15,394 bases of DNA from RI-153 sp963721725 (GTDB lineage: Bacteria > Chloroflexota > Anaerolineae > Caldilineales > Caldilineaceae), in the NCBI GenBank assembly GCA_963721725.1, contig CAVRLX010000021.1:1-15394 (forward strand). The letters run 5' to 3'. Under the pieces are notes generated by a model. That model was not told where the DNA came from. It worked only from the letters and a program-made list of their open reading frames with translations, and searched no databases. Below are positions 13,408-15,394 of the stretch, in pieces (the first letter of the stretch is position 1; each line of letters starts with the position of its first letter). Both the position numbers and the translations under genes were made by a program.

Positions 13408-13809
13408 CTACGCCGTTGCGCCTTCACCGCGCCGGTGCTGCTTTTTCGCTTGTAATCGTCTCTCCCGCGAACCGGCGGTGGGCCGTGTGGGGCGACGGCT
13501 GCGGCGGGTAACGGTGACGCTACGCACCAGTTGCGCCAATCGACTGAGCGCTTCGTCCCGGTTCTTGATCTGGCTGCGGTGTTGCTGTGCTTTGATCAAG
13601 ACCACGCCTTCGCCGGTAATCCGGCTATCGCTCAGGGCAAGCAGCCGCTCTTTGTAGAGATCGGGCAGCGATGACGCGCGGATATCAAAACGCAGCACCA
13701 CCGCCGTGGAAACTTTATTTACATTTTGCCCGCCCGCCCCACTGGATCGCACCGCTTCCAGTTCAATCTCCGCCAGCGGAATGGCAAGCCTCTCTGTAAT
13801 CTGCAACAT
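13408..13809 (-). CDS. arfB: Alternative ribosome-rescue factor ArfB (class I release-factor-like)
   Basis: A 133-aa peptidyl-tRNA hydrolase that frees ribosomes stalled on mRNA without a stop codon. The catalytic loop SSGAGGQNVNKVSTAV carries Gly26-Gly27-Gln28, followed by VVLRFDI, DSRITGEGVVLIKAQQHRSQ and the basic tail RSVTVTRRSRRPTRPTAGSRERR and QAKKQHRR that enters the empty mRNA channel. The open frame extends upstream to 13929, but those 40 residues look like untranslated DNA. ATG 13809 is preferred because GAGGT lies about 6 nt upstream on the minus strand and the family starts close to this point. Length is normal. The gene faces the nitroreductase convergently across the 13353-13399 terminator. 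Confidence 0.93.
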   Translation of the reverse strand: MLQITERLAIPLAEIELEAVRSSGAGGQNVNKVSTAVVLRFDIRASSLPDLYKERLLALSDSRITGEGVVLIKAQQHRSQIKNRDEALSRLAQLVRSVTVTRRSRRPTRPTAGSRERRLQAKKQHRRGEGATA

Positions 13810-14142
13810 GGTCAACCTCGTTTCTCTGTTTCCTATCTGTTGTCCCCAGCGTACCACAGATCCCCCCATGAACAGGTGAGCCACTTCTCCCCTTGAAATT
13901 AAAAGTAGCCACAAAGATGCGAAGGTCACGAAGAATCATCTATGACATGGACAGTTGCTTCGGATCGCTTCGCCTTTTTCGTGACGGTGCGGCTACGCTT
14001 CAAACCGTTCTTCATTCAACCCCAATTGCCAGCCGCGCCCACCCCATGCTATGATCCCCGCATCAACAGCCGCTACCCCGCGCGGAGACTGTCCCACATC
14101 TGATCATGCAAGCACGCGGGCACATTTCAACGAAGAAATTGT
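13810..14142. other. Divergent intergenic region with a repeat fragment
   Basis: No gene is seen in these 333 bases between arfB and the MFS gene. Near 13909-13935 lies CCACAAAGATGCGAAGGTCA followed by CGAAGAA, which resembles another CACAAAG/CACGAAG interspersed repeat. GTCACGAA (13925-13932) pairs with TTCGTGAC (13978-13985), giving an 8-bp inverted repeat. The right part contains the MFS promoter candidate. Confidence 0.5.
14026..14055 (+). promoter_or_regulatory. Putative promoter for the MFS transporter
   Basis: TTGCCA (14026-14031) and TATGAT (14050-14055) are separated by 18 nt, about 87 nt before ATG 14143. The leader is long and has only a weak ribosome binding site (CGAAGAAA) near the start. 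Confidence 0.45.
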
Positions 14143-15394
14143 ATGCTTGCTACCCTCAAAAGCCTGACCCATTCTTTCGAGCACTCCTTAACCGGTTCAC
14201 TTAGCCCCGATGTGCGGCGCAATATGCATGTCGAGATCCTCATGGCCCTGGCCTATGGCGCATTTTACGCGATTGCCCTGGGCTTTATCCCGGTGGTGTT
14301 GCGCCGCATGGACGCCACGCCCACCATGTTGGGGATCTACAGCGCCACCCAATTTGTCGGCGCGGTCTTTGCGTCGATGAGTATTGTGCTTATGCGCCGC
14401 CGCCGACCGCGCCATGTGATCTTCGGATCGTGGTTCCTGGCCCGCGCCCTCTTTTTGCTCACAGGGTTGATCACCGAGGCATGGTGGATGATTGCGCTGG
14501 CCGCGGTCTTTTGGCTGCTAGAGGTCTTCCCCTCCCCGGGCTACACGCGCGATTATCCAGCGCATCTATCCTAATCAGATCCGCGGCAAGATGATGTCCA
14601 TCTCGCGGATGGGGCGGGTCACGGCCATCTTAGTGCTGACACCGCTGGCGGGCTGGGCGCTGGATCAGTGGGGCTATCGGGTACTCTTTCCGCTGGCAAG
14701 TTTGCTGGGGATCGCCGCCGCCTTTATCTTTATGCATATCCGCGTGCCCGAAGATCCACTGCCGCCGCGCCAGACGCGAACCTTTAGCGATCTGCGCCAG
14801 ATCCTGCGCGAAGATCGCCGCTTCTGGCACTATCTCACCAGTTACGCCATCTTTGGAACCGGCACAATCATGTCGTGGACGCTCTATCCGCTGGTACAGG
14901 TCGATCGGCTGCACCTTTCCTATTCACAACTAGGCTGGCTAGGGCTGATCCAATCGATCTTTTGGCTGGGCGGGTTTTGGATGTGGGGACAGCTTGTGGA
15001 TCGACATGGGGGGCTGTTTGTGGTGCGGGCGACGGCAGCGGTGGCGATCTTCTTACCGATTTCGTACATTTTTGCCCAAAACATGTGGATGTTACTGCCT
15101 GCGTTTGCCATCCAGGGATTGGTCAACGCTGGTTTCGACATGGGACCCGTGAACAGCGGTATTCAACTGGCCGATCCCAAACGCATCACCGAATATGCCG
15201 CGCTCCAATCCACCAGCATTGGATTGCGCGGCATTATCATGTCTATGGTCGGTGTGGGATTTTTGGAACTGGGGCTGCCCATTAATGGCATTTTCGCCCT
15301 GAGTGCCGTGTTGATGGCCGTTTCGTGGCTCATGTTGGGGCGGATCCGCGCCCCGCTGCCTGGGCAGCCCGAATTTGAAGTACGCGCCCAACTC
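14143..15394 (+). pseudogene. MFS transporter, frameshifted and cut by the window end
   Basis: A major facilitator superfamily permease of about 425 visible residues. The first frame (14143-14574) encodes an amphipathic start and helices 1-4, with VEILMALAYGAFYAIALGFI, VLRRMDATPTMLGIYSATQF and the cytoplasmic loop LMRRRRPRHVIFG. It stops at a TAA (14572-14574) shortly after VFPSPGYTR. The homology carries on in another frame from about 14552 (IIQRIYPNQIRGKMMSISRM, then hydrophobic helices) with no stop to the last base. A 1-nt gain, or loss of one CG from the CGCGCG run at 14545-14551, would explain the break. The substrate is unknown. The remaining frame is intact for 281 codons with no further stop, so the damage is either recent or a sequencing error. 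Confidence 0.85.

Noticed and set aside
13810..13929. 40-residue amino-terminal extension of ArfB
   Set aside because: The extension does not resemble the family, and ATG 13809 has a Shine-Dalgarno match and gives normal length.

Overview
The window looks like a chromosomal stretch from a moderately GC-rich environmental bacterium. I would place it in the Chloroflexota (Anaerolineae or Caldilineae-like), but this is inference. It rests on the gene content (CrtL-type lycopene cyclase, full-length Sua5-type TsaC, accessory cupin, sulfotransferase and phosphotransferase genes) and on intergenic repeats built from CGCAAAG-like units and an AGAATAGAACACGG core. No rRNA, tRNA, CRISPR array, transposase or phage structural gene was found.

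Positions 1-3800 are an accessory and decaying region. After a 29-nt palindrome comes an intact cupin gene. It is followed by an O-methyltransferase remnant (amino-terminal half lost plus a frameshift), a SnoaL/DUF4440-type gene with a likely premature TGA, a frameshifted sulfotransferase, the 5' third of a broken phosphotransferase, an orphan translation start, and on the minus strand a chimera of a helix-turn-helix amino terminus with a Txe/YoeB toxin remnant. Each broken gene still aligns with its family in another frame, so these are damaged genes rather than false ORFs. Base-level sequencing or assembly error is a live alternative for the single-base breaks.

Positions 3800-13810 are almost all intact. 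A minus-strand SF2 helicase is divergent from a co-directional run: an isoprenylcysteine methyltransferase-like membrane protein, a VapB/VapC-type toxin-antitoxin pair, TsaC/Sua5, and a lycopene cyclase that overlaps TsaC by 4 nt. Then come an ABC exporter, a zinc alcohol dehydrogenase and a nitroreductase. These last three genes are separated from their upstream neighbours by members of an inverted-repeat family that fill the gap between stop codon and next ribosome binding site. ArfB lies convergent to the nitroreductase, with a strong hairpin between them. The window ends in an MFS transporter that is frameshifted and cut by the window edge.

The best candidates for something undescribed are the intergenic inverted-repeat family (best copy 12536-12669, with perfect 26-bp arms) and the graveyard of tailoring-type genes at 0.8-3.7 kb, with its shared start module and toxin chimera. 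I see no convincing new defence or biosynthetic system beyond these.
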